DNA from: an uncultured Collinsella sp.
GTDB lineage: Bacteria > Actinomycetota > Coriobacteriia > Coriobacteriales > Coriobacteriaceae
Assembly: GCA_902490445.1 (NCBI GenBank)
Contig: CABUDZ010000001.1
Location: 1 to 64,000 of the forward strand
Length of the DNA stretch: 64,000 nucleotides
Reading direction: 5' to 3'
Below the pieces are notes generated by a model. The model was not told the DNA's origin and ran no database searches. It saw only the letters and a program-made list of their open reading frames with translations. Positions 7,820 through 15,604 of this stretch are shown here, piece by piece; the first letter of the stretch is position 1, and every line of letters begins with the position of its first letter. The translations under genes and the position numbers were made by a program.

Positions 7820-8007
7820 AACAAAAAAGCTCCCATTGCTGGGAGCTCTTTCAATCCATGGTGCTGGCGAAAGGACGTCCGCGTATCCGCTTCGCGGATC
7901 CGCACCGGCATCGGCCGCCTGCCGGCGTCCTCGCCAGCTCGCTAAAAACGCTCCGCGTTTTCTTTACGCTCGCTCCTTCACAGGTTCAAGTCCCTGCGAC
8001 GGGCCCA
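7820..8007. repeat. Duplicated tRNA-Leu 3' end and terminator plus structured insert
   Basis: Positions 7820-7876 repeat 8010-8066 with two mismatches: terminator hairpin, spacer, and the last ~18 nt of tRNA-Leu. The truncated tRNA end then enters a strong stem (7864-7878 with 7926-7938) with two inner hairpins, followed by AAAACGC-TCC-GCGTTTT and a plus-strand tRNA-like tail (CAGGTTCAAGTCC...CGGGCCCA, 7981-8007). No ORF is supported here. It looks like rearrangement debris at a tRNA locus. Confidence 0.65.
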
Positions 8008-8008
8008 T

Positions 8009-8040
8009 AACAAAAAAGCTCCCATTGCTGGGAGCTCTTT
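8009..8040 (-). terminator. Intrinsic terminator of tRNA-Leu
   Basis: Minus strand AGCTCCCA-GCAA-TGGGAGCT followed by TTTTTTG, 8-10 nt beyond the tRNA CCA. A second copy of the same hairpin lies at 7820-7850. Confidence 0.9.
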
Positions 8041-8047
8041 CAATCAA

Positions 8048-8134
8048 TGGTGCGGGCGAAAGGACTTGAACCTTCATGGGGTTGCCCCCATACGGACCTG
8101 AACCGTACGCGTCTGCCAATTCCGCCACGCCCGC
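8048..8134 (-). tRNA. tRNA-Leu(CAG)
   Basis: Class II cloverleaf on the minus strand: acceptor GCGGGCG/CGCCCGC, anticodon arm TACGG/CCGTA with loop TTCAGGT (CAG), variable arm TGGGG-GCAA-CCCCA, T-loop TTCAAGT, and encoded CCA at 8048-8050. It reads CUG, the dominant leucine codon in this GC-rich genome. Confidence 0.95.
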
Positions 8135-8145
8135 GTGCAGGAATT

Positions 8146-8174
8146 AGAATAACGGAGCGCCACCGCGAACGCAA
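8146..8174 (-). promoter_or_regulatory. Promoter of tRNA-Leu
   Basis: Minus strand -35 TTGCGT (8169-8174) and -10 TATTCT (8146-8151) with a 17-nt spacer, 12 nt from the tRNA 5' end. It lies between tatD and the tRNA. Confidence 0.7.
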
Positions 8175-8177
8175 GAA

Positions 8178-9095
8178 CTATTTTTGAAAAAGTTTGCAGG
8201 CATTTTCCCAAGCGGCATGCGCGATTGTTTCGGCGTCCTCACCAGTGCGATCGACACGGTCGTTAACCAGCGCGTTTGCCGTAATGGAGATCATTGCTGG
8301 CTCGCATTCAAGACCGCGAATGGGCTCCGGCGCCATATACGGGCAATCCGTCTCGAACAAAATGCGGTCGAGCGGGGTCGCCGCAAATGCCTCGCGCACG
8401 TCGTCGTTGCGCTTAAAGGTGGCCGCACCACCATAGGCGATATAGCAGCCCAGCTCCACAAAGCGCTCCATCGTGGCGCGGTCCTCGCCAAAGCAGTGCA
8501 GCACGCAACCGGCCTGAGGCACACCCACCTCGCGCAGCACGTTGTACGCATCCATATGCGAGGTGCGCTCCCCATCCGAGTCCTCGTGCCGCAGGTGCAG
8601 CTCCACCGGCACATTGCGGCGCACGGCAACTTCGAGCTGACGCGCCATGCAATCAATCTGCACACTGTGGGGCGCCGGCGCGATGTCGTCGTCGTAATCC
8701 ATGTGGTAGTCCAGACCGATCTCGCCGATACCGGCGCACAAAGGGTCATCGAGCGCAGCAACAACCTGCGCGTGAATGTCATCGGTATAATCCGGCGCGC
8801 CATAGGGGTGAACGCCAGCGAGATACTTGATCTGCGGAATATCCCGCATCGGCAGAATTTCGCGCACGAGCCAGTCGCTATAGTCCGTCACGCTGCGCTT
8901 GTCGGCGATGGGGTCGAGCATCGTCACCAACAGGTCGACGCCCGCGGCTTTGGCGCGCACGAGCGTCTCGGGCACTTCTTTCCCCCAAAACGAAAGCAGA
9001 TGCGCATGCGTGTCAGCAAGCGGTGCCAAGGGCACGGGACAAGCAACCGTCTTCTTTTTCTTGGTAAACGTCACGCGTTCGGCATTAGGCATCAT
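8178..9095 (-). CDS. tatD: TatD-family metal-dependent deoxyribonuclease
   Basis: TIM-barrel hydrolase of the amidohydrolase superfamily, acting as a 3'-5' exonuclease and quality-control DNase in characterised members. Metal-binding motifs are present in order: DTHAHL (two His), GEIGLDYH (Glu), ELHLRH (His), LHCFGE (His), and FETDCPY (Asp). Start ATG at 9095 follows AGGAG by seven nt and overlaps the rsmA stop codon, showing translational coupling. Length 305 aa, slightly longer than the usual ~260 owing to a basic N-terminal extension (FTKKKKTVA). Confidence 0.93.
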   Translation of the reverse strand: MMPNAERVTFTKKKKTVACPVPLAPLADTHAHLLSFWGKEVPETLVRAKAAGVDLLVTMLDPIADKRSVTDYSDWLVREILPMRDIPQIKYLAGVHPYGAPDYTDDIHAQVVAALDDPLCAGIGEIGLDYHMDYDDDIAPAPHSVQIDCMARQLEVAVRRNVPVELHLRHEDSDGERTSHMDAYNVLREVGVPQAGCVLHCFGEDRATMERFVELGCYIAYGGAATFKRNDDVREAFAATPLDRILFETDCPYMAPEPIRGLECEPAMISITANALVNDRVDRTGEDAETIAHAAWENACKLFQK

Positions 9096-9945
9096 GGATG
9101 AGCTCCTGAGCCAGGCGGATAAAGTCGGCAACATCAAGCGTTTCTGCGCGCGTGGTGGGTGCGATACCGCAAGCCTCAAAGGCGGCGTCGAGCACGTCCT
9201 TGGCAAAGCCGTTGGCGCTCATGGAATTGCGGATGGTCTTGCGGCGCTGAGCAAATGCCGCATCAATCACGCGGGCCACAAACTCGCGATCGAGTCCTTC
9301 GGGCGCCACGCCGTCAACACGGTCGATACGCACGACGGCCGAGTCCACGTGCGGTGCCGGCATAAAGCAACGTGGCGGCACCTCAAAGCGACCCGTAACC
9401 TGCGCATACAGGCCGAGCTTTGCCGTGTAGCCGCCATAGGTCTTGTTACCCGGCACCGCGGCAATGCGATCGGCAACCTCCTTTTGAACCATGACCACGG
9501 CACGCTTGAGCGCGGGCATCGTCTGGAAGAACTGCAGGATGATCGTCGCCGCCACGTTATAGGGCAGGTTCGCGACAAATACCGTCGGCTCACCGCCTGC
9601 AGCCTGCTCAATCTGCCCCGTCGTCACCTTGAGCGCGTCGCCCATGATAAAGCGGAAGTTGGCATAGTCGGCGGCATGGGCATCGAGCACCGGTTCGAGT
9701 TCGGGATCGGCCTCGATCGACGTGACGCACGCCGCCTCCTGCAGCAGCGCGAGCGTGAGCGTACCAACGCCCGGGCCAACCTCGAGCACGCGCTCATCGC
9801 CCGTGAGCTCGGAAAGCTCGCAAATGCGCTCAATTACATGGTTGTCGATCAGGAAGTTCTGGCCCAGGCGATGCTTGGTCGCAAGGCCAAACTCCTCCAG
9901 CAGCTCCCTTGTTGCCGTGGGGTTTGCCAAAGGCGAAGTTGTCAT
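9085..9945 (-). CDS. rsmA: 16S rRNA dimethyladenosine transferase KsgA
   Basis: Uses SAM to dimethylate two adjacent adenosines (A1518/A1519, E. coli numbering) in the 3' hairpin of 16S rRNA during small-subunit assembly. Signature motifs: GQNFLID (about 28), SAM-binding EVGPGVGTLT (about 55), and catalytic NLPYNV (about 125). Length 286 aa, as expected. TAAGGAGGCAACT precedes the ATG. It overlaps tatD by 11 nt, a gene order seen in many Gram-positive bacteria. A terminator separates it from metG upstream. Confidence 0.96.
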   Translation of the reverse strand: MTTSPLANPTATRELLEEFGLATKHRLGQNFLIDNHVIERICELSELTGDERVLEVGPGVGTLTLALLQEAACVTSIEADPELEPVLDAHAADYANFRFIMGDALKVTTGQIEQAAGGEPTVFVANLPYNVAATIILQFFQTMPALKRAVVMVQKEVADRIAAVPGNKTYGGYTAKLGLYAQVTGRFEVPPRCFMPAPHVDSAVVRIDRVDGVAPEGLDREFVARVIDAAFAQRRKTIRNSMSANGFAKDVLDAAFEACGIAPTTRAETLDVADFIRLAQELIHDA

Positions 9946-9980
9946 AGTTGCCTCCTTAGCATGATGGCGGCGTCTTGAAA

Positions 9981-10013
9981 CAAAAGGGCATGGACCGTTG
10001 CGGCCATGCCCTT
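9981..10013 (-). terminator. Intrinsic terminator of metG
   Basis: Minus strand AAGGGCATGG-N9-CCATGCCCTT followed by TTG. It lies between metG and rsmA, so rsmA-tatD must be partly uncoupled from metG or use read-through. Confidence 0.75.
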
Positions 10014-10052
10014 ACATCTAAACAGCAAATTGCCGATATGGCGCGCGGCGTC

Positions 10053-11654
10053 TTAGCCCAGACGCGGGAACAGCGGCTCACCCTTCTCGACGGGCTGACC
10101 ACCGGCAAGCAGGCCCCAAGCGCAAATGCCCTTGAGGTCGTCGCTCGCGGCCTCGTCCTCGCAGGACAGGCGGCGCAGGGCTTCGGCAGAGGTCTGAGGC
10201 ATGAGCGGCATCAGCAGGTGAGCGGCAATGCGGATGGCCTCGAGCAGGTTGTAGATCACAAATGCCAGCTCGTCAGCCTTAGCCTCATCCTTGGCAAGCG
10301 CCCAAGGCTCGGAGTCCTCGATGTAGTGGTTGGCGGCGTGGATGAGCTCCATAACCTCGTCCTTGGCTCCGCCGTAATCGAGCACGTCCATCTTGGCCAT
10401 GTAGCGGTCGACCAGGCCATCGGCGATCTTTGCCAGCGGGTTGTCGAACGCATCGAACGATGCGGGCTTGGCGGGCGCGCAACCGTCAAAGTACTTGCCG
10501 CTCATGTTGAGCGAACGCGAGATAAGGTTGCCCCAGCTGTTGGCCAGGTCGGCGTTGTAGACCTGCTCCATGCGATCGAAGCTGATAGCGCCGTCGGTAC
10601 CGGGAACGACGTCGGTCATAAAGTAGTAGCGATAGCCCTCGACGCCCAGCATGTCGATAACGTCCTGCGGAGCGATGGCGTTACCGCGGCTCTTGGACAT
10701 CTTCTCGGCCTTGCCGGTCTCGGCATTGCGCACGGTCAGGAAGCCGTGGGCAAAGACGTGCTCGGGCAGGGCCTCGCCGATGGCCATGAGCATGGCGGGC
10801 CAAATGACGCAGTGGAAGCGGATGATGTCCTTACCCACGATGTGGAACTGCGCGGGCCAGCGATAGGCCAGCTCGGCACGCGCCTCGTCGGTGTCGACAC
10901 CGTAGCCGACGGCCGTCATATAGTTGAGCAGCGCGTCAAACCATACATAGGTCACATGGCCCTCGTCAAACGGAACCTGGATGCCCCAGTCAAAGCTCGT
11001 GCGACTCACGGAAAGGTCGTTGAGGCCGCCCTCGACAAAGCTGCGAACCTCGTTCATGCGGAACGCAGGCTCGACAAAGTCGGGGTGCTCGTCATAGAGC
11101 TTGAGAAGCTTGTCCTGGAAGGCGGAAAGCTTAAAGAAGTAGGACTCCTCCTGGACGCGCTCAAGCGGACGGTGGCAGTCGGGGCATAGATGCTGGCCGA
11201 CGCTGCCGTACTCCTCGTCGCCCTTCTGGACCTGCGTATCAGTGAAGTAGGTCTCGTCAGGCACGCAATACCAACCGTCGTAGCTGCCCTTATACAGGTA
11301 ACCGGACTCCTTCATGCGCTCCCACAGGTACTGCACGGCATGATGCTGGCGCGGCTCGGTGGTGCGGATGAAGTCGTCGTTGGAAATCTCGAGCTTGCTC
11401 CAAAGCTCCTTGAAGTGCGGGGCCTGGCTATCGGTCCACTCCTGCGGCGTCATGCCATGCTTGGCTGCGGCCTCGGCGACCTTCTCGCCGTGCTCGTCCA
11501 TGCCGGTCAGGAACTTGACGTTATAGCCGGCGGAACGGCGATAGCGAGCCTGAACGTCGGCGATGATGGTGGAATAAGCCGTGCCCAGGTGCGGATCGGC
11601 GTTGACGTAGTAGATGGGCGTCGTGATAAAGAACGAAGGCTTGCTTTGATCCAT
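10053..11654 (-). CDS. metG: Methionyl-tRNA synthetase
   Basis: Class I synthetase that charges tRNA-Met. The HIGH-like motif is HLGTAYST (residues 22-29) and the KMSKS loop is intact (KAEKMSKSRGN, about 305). The zinc-binding insert keeps WYCV and a single CPDC knuckle. At 533 aa it lacks the C-terminal EMAP/Trbp111-like tRNA-binding domain found in longer MetRS enzymes, a normal short form. CTGGAGGACAA precedes the ATG. It lies 69 nt downstream of rsmI. Confidence 0.96.
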   Translation of the reverse strand: MDQSKPSFFITTPIYYVNADPHLGTAYSTIIADVQARYRRSAGYNVKFLTGMDEHGEKVAEAAAKHGMTPQEWTDSQAPHFKELWSKLEISNDDFIRTTEPRQHHAVQYLWERMKESGYLYKGSYDGWYCVPDETYFTDTQVQKGDEEYGSVGQHLCPDCHRPLERVQEESYFFKLSAFQDKLLKLYDEHPDFVEPAFRMNEVRSFVEGGLNDLSVSRTSFDWGIQVPFDEGHVTYVWFDALLNYMTAVGYGVDTDEARAELAYRWPAQFHIVGKDIIRFHCVIWPAMLMAIGEALPEHVFAHGFLTVRNAETGKAEKMSKSRGNAIAPQDVIDMLGVEGYRYYFMTDVVPGTDGAISFDRMEQVYNADLANSWGNLISRSLNMSGKYFDGCAPAKPASFDAFDNPLAKIADGLVDRYMAKMDVLDYGGAKDEVMELIHAANHYIEDSEPWALAKDEAKADELAFVIYNLLEAIRIAAHLLMPLMPQTSAEALRRLSCEDEAASDDLKGICAWGLLAGGQPVEKGEPLFPRLG

Positions 11655-11723
11655 GGGGTTTGTCCTCCAGAAAAACGTTGCATACAGAGGATGATTCTAG
11701 CGCAAGGGCTGGATATCCTCCAT

Positions 11724-12602
11724 CTATTGCATATCGAGCACCATGGCATAGACATCGCGCTTGCGGCGCGAATACTTCTGAGACAGGCGCTTGGCCACCG
11801 CAGACGCGGGCTCCCCCTCCTCGAGCGCGGCGCGGATATCCTCGCGCAGGGCCTCGTCGGGATCCGCTGCCGTGGCGCCGACCGGCACGATACCGGCCTC
11901 CTCATCCTCGCTCGGTGGCGCGATGACCAGCGCAATCTCGCCCTTTACCTCGCCGCGAGCACGCAGCTCCTCGGCAAGCTGGTCAGCGGGCCCGCGCAAG
12001 ACCTCCTCGTGCAGCTTGGTGAGTTCGCGGCAGACGGCAACCTCACGCTGGGGAAAGACCTCCGCCACGGCCTCGAGCGTCGCCACGATGCGATGTGGAG
12101 ACTCGTAGAAGATGAGTGCGCCGGGCACCACGGCAAGGCGCTGCAAACGGCGCACACGGTCGCCGTGCTTTCGGCCCAAAAAGCCCTCGAAGAAAAAATG
12201 CTCGCAGGGAATGCCGGACGAAACAAGCGCCGTGACGCAAGCAGAGGGCCCGGGAATAACTTCGACGGGCACATCGGCCTCACGCGCCGCCTCGACCAGC
12301 GCCTGGCCGGGATCGGACACGCTCGGCATGCCGGCGTCCGAGGCAAAAGCGAGGGTCTCCCCCGCCAGCAGACGGTCGACCAGGCCGGCGGCGCGGCTGG
12401 CGATCACATTCTCGTCGCAACGGACAAGCGGCTTGGAAATGCCCAGGTGCATCAGTAGCTTTGACGTCACACGCGTGTCTTCGCAGCAGATGGCATCAGC
12501 AGCGGCAAAGGCCTCACCAACGCGCGGGGACAGGTCGCCCAGGTTGCCGATGGGCGTGCCGACCACATAGAGTTTGCCCGTATGGGCGCTGTTTTGCGTC
12601 AT
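11724..12602 (-). CDS. rsmI: 16S rRNA 2'-O-ribose C1402 methyltransferase
   Basis: SAM-dependent tetrapyrrole-methylase-fold enzyme that methylates the 2'-OH of C1402 in 16S rRNA, fine-tuning the P site. Diagnostic motifs: LYVVGTPIGNLGDLSPR (about 11), CEDTR (about 40), ASDAGMPSVSDPG (about 88), and IFYESPHRI (about 164). Length 292 aa. The ribosome-binding site is weak (TAGGTTGAT), but it follows the GH5-like gene by only six nt, so coupling is likely. Confidence 0.95.
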   Translation of the reverse strand: MTQNSAHTGKLYVVGTPIGNLGDLSPRVGEAFAAADAICCEDTRVTSKLLMHLGISKPLVRCDENVIASRAAGLVDRLLAGETLAFASDAGMPSVSDPGQALVEAAREADVPVEVIPGPSACVTALVSSGIPCEHFFFEGFLGRKHGDRVRRLQRLAVVPGALIFYESPHRIVATLEAVAEVFPQREVAVCRELTKLHEEVLRGPADQLAEELRARGEVKGEIALVIAPPSEDEEAGIVPVGATAADPDEALREDIRAALEEGEPASAVAKRLSQKYSRRKRDVYAMVLDMQ

Positions 12603-12608
12603 ATCAAC

Positions 12609-13670
12609 CTATTCAATCATGCCGCGCTCGAGCGTACCGAGCGCCGCGCGGGCGTCCCATGCTGCAATGCGCTTCTCGGTCTTCCACGTTTGGAAGAACC
12701 AACCGGCAGCCGGCGCAAACGAAGCCAGCTGGTTGGCGATAAACACGCGCTCGTAGGCATTGCGGCCCTCGGGCGTAACCGACGAGTTGGCAAAGATCGC
12801 CGCGCCCGACCATTCGCCCACCAGCACGGGGAACCCAGTCGAAATCGCTTCTTTAAGCTCGCGCTTGTTACGCGAAATCGCCGTCGTCAGCCCGCGAGGG
12901 CTCGTGATGTCGAGCGCATACTCGTCGCGGTAATGGTACAGGTGAAGGTCCATGTAGACGTTCTTGTACTTGGCGCCGCGCATAAAATGCTTCCACTCGC
13001 TGGGATGCCCCGACGACGAGAAGACGACGATCTTATCCTCGGGCATATACGAACGGACGAGCTCGTAGGCATCGCGATAGAAATTGCGCAGGTAGTGAGC
13101 AGGAATGCCATCCGTCATGGTGAAGAGGCTCTTGCGAACGCTCATCTGCGGCGTGTCCAGCAGCTCAATGCCCAGCAGGCTCTCGGCCTCGCCATAGCGA
13201 TCGGCCAAGCGCTCGAGCACGTCGAGTGCGACATGACGGCCGTTGGTGGACGAATGCCACTCGGCAACAGCCTCCGGCGTGGTGGGCGAATCGTTGGAAT
13301 CGCCCTGGCCACCGGGCACGGTTGCCAGATCGAGCAGCACGCGGATGTCGTACTTGGCAGTCCACTCAATTGCGCGGTCGATGTAATCGACAACCGATAT
13401 GTAGGAGGCATCGGACTCCTGTGAGCCAAAGGCATACCAGGGCACCGGCAGACGCACGGCATTGAGACCGATCTGCGCCATGCGGCGAAAATCGTCCTCG
13501 CTCACAAACGTCTCGTAATGGCGGCGCATGCGCTCGTTATAGGCGGCGGTACCCATGGCCTCCTGTAGCTCAGCCGCGTTGGATGCACCGGTCGCCGCGT
13601 ACAGCGACGGGGTCACCCAAGGCTCGGGAATAAACCAGCCAGAGAGATTAACGCCGAGTATCCTCTCCAT
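12609..13670 (-). CDS. GH5_9-like (exo-beta-1,3-glucanase type) protein, probably catalytically altered
   Basis: The N-terminus GVNLSGWFIPEPWVTPSLY is typical of subfamily GH5_9 exo-glucanases, as is LNAVRLPVPWYAF (about 69-81). The TIM-barrel order is kept and the nucleophile is present (VGEWSGA, Glu286). However, the acid/base site, normally L-N-E-P, reads LDTP (171-174), and the conserved DLHGAPG stretch reads DLATVPG (114-120), losing its His. No signal peptide is seen, so it is cytoplasmic. Start ATG at 13670 has AAGGAGG five nt upstream; GTG one codon earlier is too close. Six nt ahead of rsmI. Either a pseudoenzyme or one with a changed mechanism. Confidence 0.8.
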   Translation of the reverse strand: MERILGVNLSGWFIPEPWVTPSLYAATGASNAAELQEAMGTAAYNERMRRHYETFVSEDDFRRMAQIGLNAVRLPVPWYAFGSQESDASYISVVDYIDRAIEWTAKYDIRVLLDLATVPGGQGDSNDSPTTPEAVAEWHSSTNGRHVALDVLERLADRYGEAESLLGIELLDTPQMSVRKSLFTMTDGIPAHYLRNFYRDAYELVRSYMPEDKIVVFSSSGHPSEWKHFMRGAKYKNVYMDLHLYHYRDEYALDITSPRGLTTAISRNKRELKEAISTGFPVLVGEWSGAAIFANSSVTPEGRNAYERVFIANQLASFAPAAGWFFQTWKTEKRIAAWDARAALGTLERGMIE

Positions 13671-13673
13671 CAC

Positions 13674-13924
13674 TGCCTCCTTCGGATCATGCAGGTCGAA
13701 CCCGCATCGTATTGCGTAGGATAAGTATCGTTTTGAGTATACCCGCGTGTGCGGACAGGCGACCGAACGGTCTGCAAAGTGACGCGAAAGTGGGAGGAAT
13801 GTCTGGGAGCAGACGGACTCGGAATGGTGCGACGAGGTGTGTACGCGCGCCGGAGGCAGGCACCGGAAAGTGTGTCCCGTTCTGAGCCCTTATTCTGGGA
13901 CGCAGTTTCCGCAGAACCCTACAT
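13674..13924. other. Intergenic stretch with REP-like palindrome
   Basis: No ORF with a ribosome-binding site and plausible composition is seen. It contains an imperfect palindrome at 13865-13910 (GGAAAGTGTGTCCC pairing with GGGACGCAGTTTCC around an 18-nt loop), with no T run on either side. Its loop is AT-richer than the arms. A promoter for the GH5-like gene is expected here, but no clear boxes were found. Confidence 0.5.
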
Positions 13925-13954
13925 AAAAGAAAAGGACCCCTTTGCAGAGGTCCT
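13925..13954 (-). terminator. Intrinsic terminator of tRNA-Phe
   Basis: Minus strand AGGACC-N10-GGTCCT followed by TTTCTTTT, 14 nt past the tRNA end. Confidence 0.85.
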
Positions 13955-13967
13955 AGTCAATTCAAGG

Positions 13968-14040
<73 letters not shown>

Positions 14041-14072
14041 ATTTGAGGTGTGCCTTGTTTCAAGGCTTGATT

Positions 14073-14100
14073 AGTATAACCAAGGACGCGTTCCGGTCAA
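14073..14100 (-). promoter_or_regulatory. Promoter of tRNA-Phe
   Basis: Minus strand -35 TTGACC (14095-14100) and consensus-like -10 TATACT (14073-14078), 16-nt spacer. Confidence 0.7.
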
Positions 14101-14163
14101 CCGAGAATTTCAAAAAAGTTTTTGAGCACAGCCTCGGTTCTTTAAATCGGCACGTCAGAGGCA

Positions 14164-14451
14164 TCAGCCGGCAGCAAGAAGTTTTTCGCTCAGAGCCGCA
14201 CGGGCAAACTCACTTGGCGTCATCCCCTCGGCAGCCGCCCGTCGACGAATGGCCTCCTTCATTCCCAGAGGAATCTTGACCGACAGCGTTGCCGTCCCCT
14301 CACCCGAGAGTGGGGGCCGTCCATGCACGATCCCACCAACGGTGTGTTCGCCATCCGGAAACTCTCCGCGCTCGTACGACTCGCACCACGCGTCAATCAT
14401 TTCATCCGTTACAACCTGACCATTAGCGGCCGTATACGTCTTGCCCATCAT
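14164..14451 (-). CDS. Ribbon-helix-helix antitoxin-like protein, 95 aa
   Basis: The C-terminal ~45 residues (ATLSVKIPLGMKEAIRRRAA, then GMTPSEFARAALSEKLL) have the beta strand plus two helices of a CopG/MetJ-type ribbon-helix-helix DNA-binding domain. The N-terminal part would wrap the toxin. The stop codon of the upstream toxin frame overlaps this ATG (CGATGATG), the usual coupling in toxin-antitoxin operons. The antitoxin presumably represses its own promoter, possibly at the palindrome 14740-14752. Confidence 0.8.
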   Translation of the reverse strand: MMGKTYTAANGQVVTDEMIDAWCESYERGEFPDGEHTVGGIVHGRPPLSGEGTATLSVKIPLGMKEAIRRRAAAEGMTPSEFARAALSEKLLAAG

Positions 14452-14713
14452 CGACCCCTTTGCCGAGCCCGTTCAATCTCCTGCCAAAATTTCTTCTGGA
14501 CTGGAGACAAGGCATGAATGATAAGCCCCCACGGACAAGCTCGACCGCGACAAGCTCCACGCTTCGTCCGTCTGGGAGCCATCCAATCGCAAGCCATCTC
14601 GGCGGCTCGTCCTTCGGCTCGCGACGAATGCACTCAGTAACCGCAAGCCAAGCGCCAAGCACCTGCTTTTCCGTCAGGTGCTTTTTAGCGTTGGGATGGA
14701 TCTCAACATCCAT
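14448..14713 (-). pseudogene. BrnT-like toxin gene with frameshift in a G5 run
   Basis: From ATG at 14713 (GGAGGAGAAG upstream) the frame reads MDVEIHPNAKKHLTEKQVLG through RWLAIGWLPDGRSVELVAVE, resembling BrnT-type ribonuclease toxins in pattern. At the run of five G (plus-strand C 14526-14530) the frame goes wrong; adding one G would continue as LIIHALSPVQKKFWQEIERA to a TGA at 14448 that overlaps the antitoxin start. As it stands, the frame continues to 14423 with an unrelated tail inside the antitoxin gene (96 aa). This may be inactivation, strain-level slippage, or a sequencing error. Confidence 0.7.
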
Positions 14714-14739
14714 GCATCTTCTCCTCCATCTTACCCAAT

Positions 14740-14752
14740 TTCGTATGACGAA
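14740..14752. promoter_or_regulatory. Candidate autoregulatory operator of the toxin-antitoxin pair
   Basis: Perfect inverted repeat TTCGT-ATG-ACGAA located 27 nt before the toxin start codon, within the likely promoter. RHH antitoxins commonly bind such short palindromes. Confidence 0.4.
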
Positions 14753-14771
14753 AGTCCGCTGTCGCCAATTC

Positions 14772-15131
14772 TTAAGCCGGCACGCGTTGGAGAGCAGGGG
14801 TCGAAACAATGATTGAAGGACGCTCTAGTACGGCCCAGGCGCCGGGGCAGGAGCACATACGCCAGGGACGTACGTTTTCGTAGCATACGAGGACATAGCC
14901 ACGTGCATCGATAAAGGCGATATCGATGGGATAGGCCATAAAACACGTATGGACCGAAGAGCAGCGTGGAAATGCCATGACGAGCGGCAGACCGTTGGCG
15001 GCAACCGGACACCGTCCCAGCATGCCGCGCAGGCGCACGGCAAACGACTCCGCCACCGCAAACTCGGCCGGCGTCCAGCCCAGCCTATTGAGTGCCCGCG
15101 CGTAGGCGATGTAGGACGAGACCGCGGTCAC
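14772..15131 (-). CDS. DUF192 family protein at end of Tad operon
   Basis: About 119 aa. The DUF192 hallmarks are visible: FAVRLRGMLGR (family R-x-x-G-L/M-M), HTCFMAYPIDIAFID, and a closing A-W-A-V-L-E stretch before the end. DUF192 is a small beta-barrel domain of unknown function that often closes actinobacterial Tad loci. The start is taken as GTG at 15131, overlapping the TadE-like stop (ATGTGA) with GGGGGTGG upstream; an ATG at 15152 is the alternative. No signal peptide is visible. It is the last gene of the operon. Confidence 0.8.
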   Translation of the reverse strand: MTAVSSYIAYARALNRLGWTPAEFAVAESFAVRLRGMLGRCPVAANGLPLVMAFPRCSSVHTCFMAYPIDIAFIDARGYVLVCYENVRPWRMCSCPGAWAVLERPSIIVSTPALQRVPA

Positions 15132-15604
15132 ATGACCACCCCCGGACGCCATGGATCGACCGTCACCGCGCGCTCGTGCGACAACGTTGTCGGCGCCCCC
15201 AGCGGAACGCCAGCGATGCTGAGAGAAGTCGGCCACGGCTCATAGTGCATGGTGCAGGTGTAGGTCCTAAACGTACCGGATAGGGAGAGCAGGCCACCAT
15301 CCGATGCCTCCGCGCCTTGCTCGCTCGACACTTCGATCTGCAAGTCATAGCCTTCCATGGCATTCAGAATTTGAGTCCGGACCGTCGCCGAGGCATCGAC
15401 AGAGCTTTCGTCGCCCTCCCCGCTCGGCGCCACGGCGTGCGCCAACACGATGTCGGGCACCACGCGGTCGAAGCGCGCGACAGCGCTGGCATAGATCATG
15501 ACGTTGTATACGATGAGTGCCAGCACCAGCAAAACGGGCGTAACCACTGTTATCTCCACCGTCGCTTGGGCGCGCTCCTCGCGCAGACGCATGCGGATAC
15601 TCAT
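15128..15604 (-). CDS. TadE-like minor pilin (second copy)
   Basis: 158 aa starting MSIRMRLREERAQATVEITV. A short basic leader and the pseudopilin motif ATVE precede one hydrophobic helix (VVTPVLLVLALIVYNVMIYA, about 17-38), as in TadE. Such pseudopilins are cut by a TadV/CpaA prepilin peptidase, not found in this window, and prime or tip the Flp pilus. The extracellular part contains a lone Cys pair region (TYTCTMHYE). ATG overlaps the stop of the TadG-like gene (TAATGA), so translation is coupled. Confidence 0.85.
   Translation of the reverse strand: MSIRMRLREERAQATVEITVVTPVLLVLALIVYNVMIYASAVARFDRVVPDIVLAHAVAPSGEGDESSVDASATVRTQILNAMEGYDLQIEVSSEQGAEASDGGLLSLSGTFRTYTCTMHYEPWPTSLSIAGVPLGAPTTLSHERAVTVDPWRPGVVM

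Noticed and set aside
7981..8007. Intact plus-strand tRNA
   Set aside because: Only a T-loop and part of an acceptor end are seen; no anticodon or D arm.
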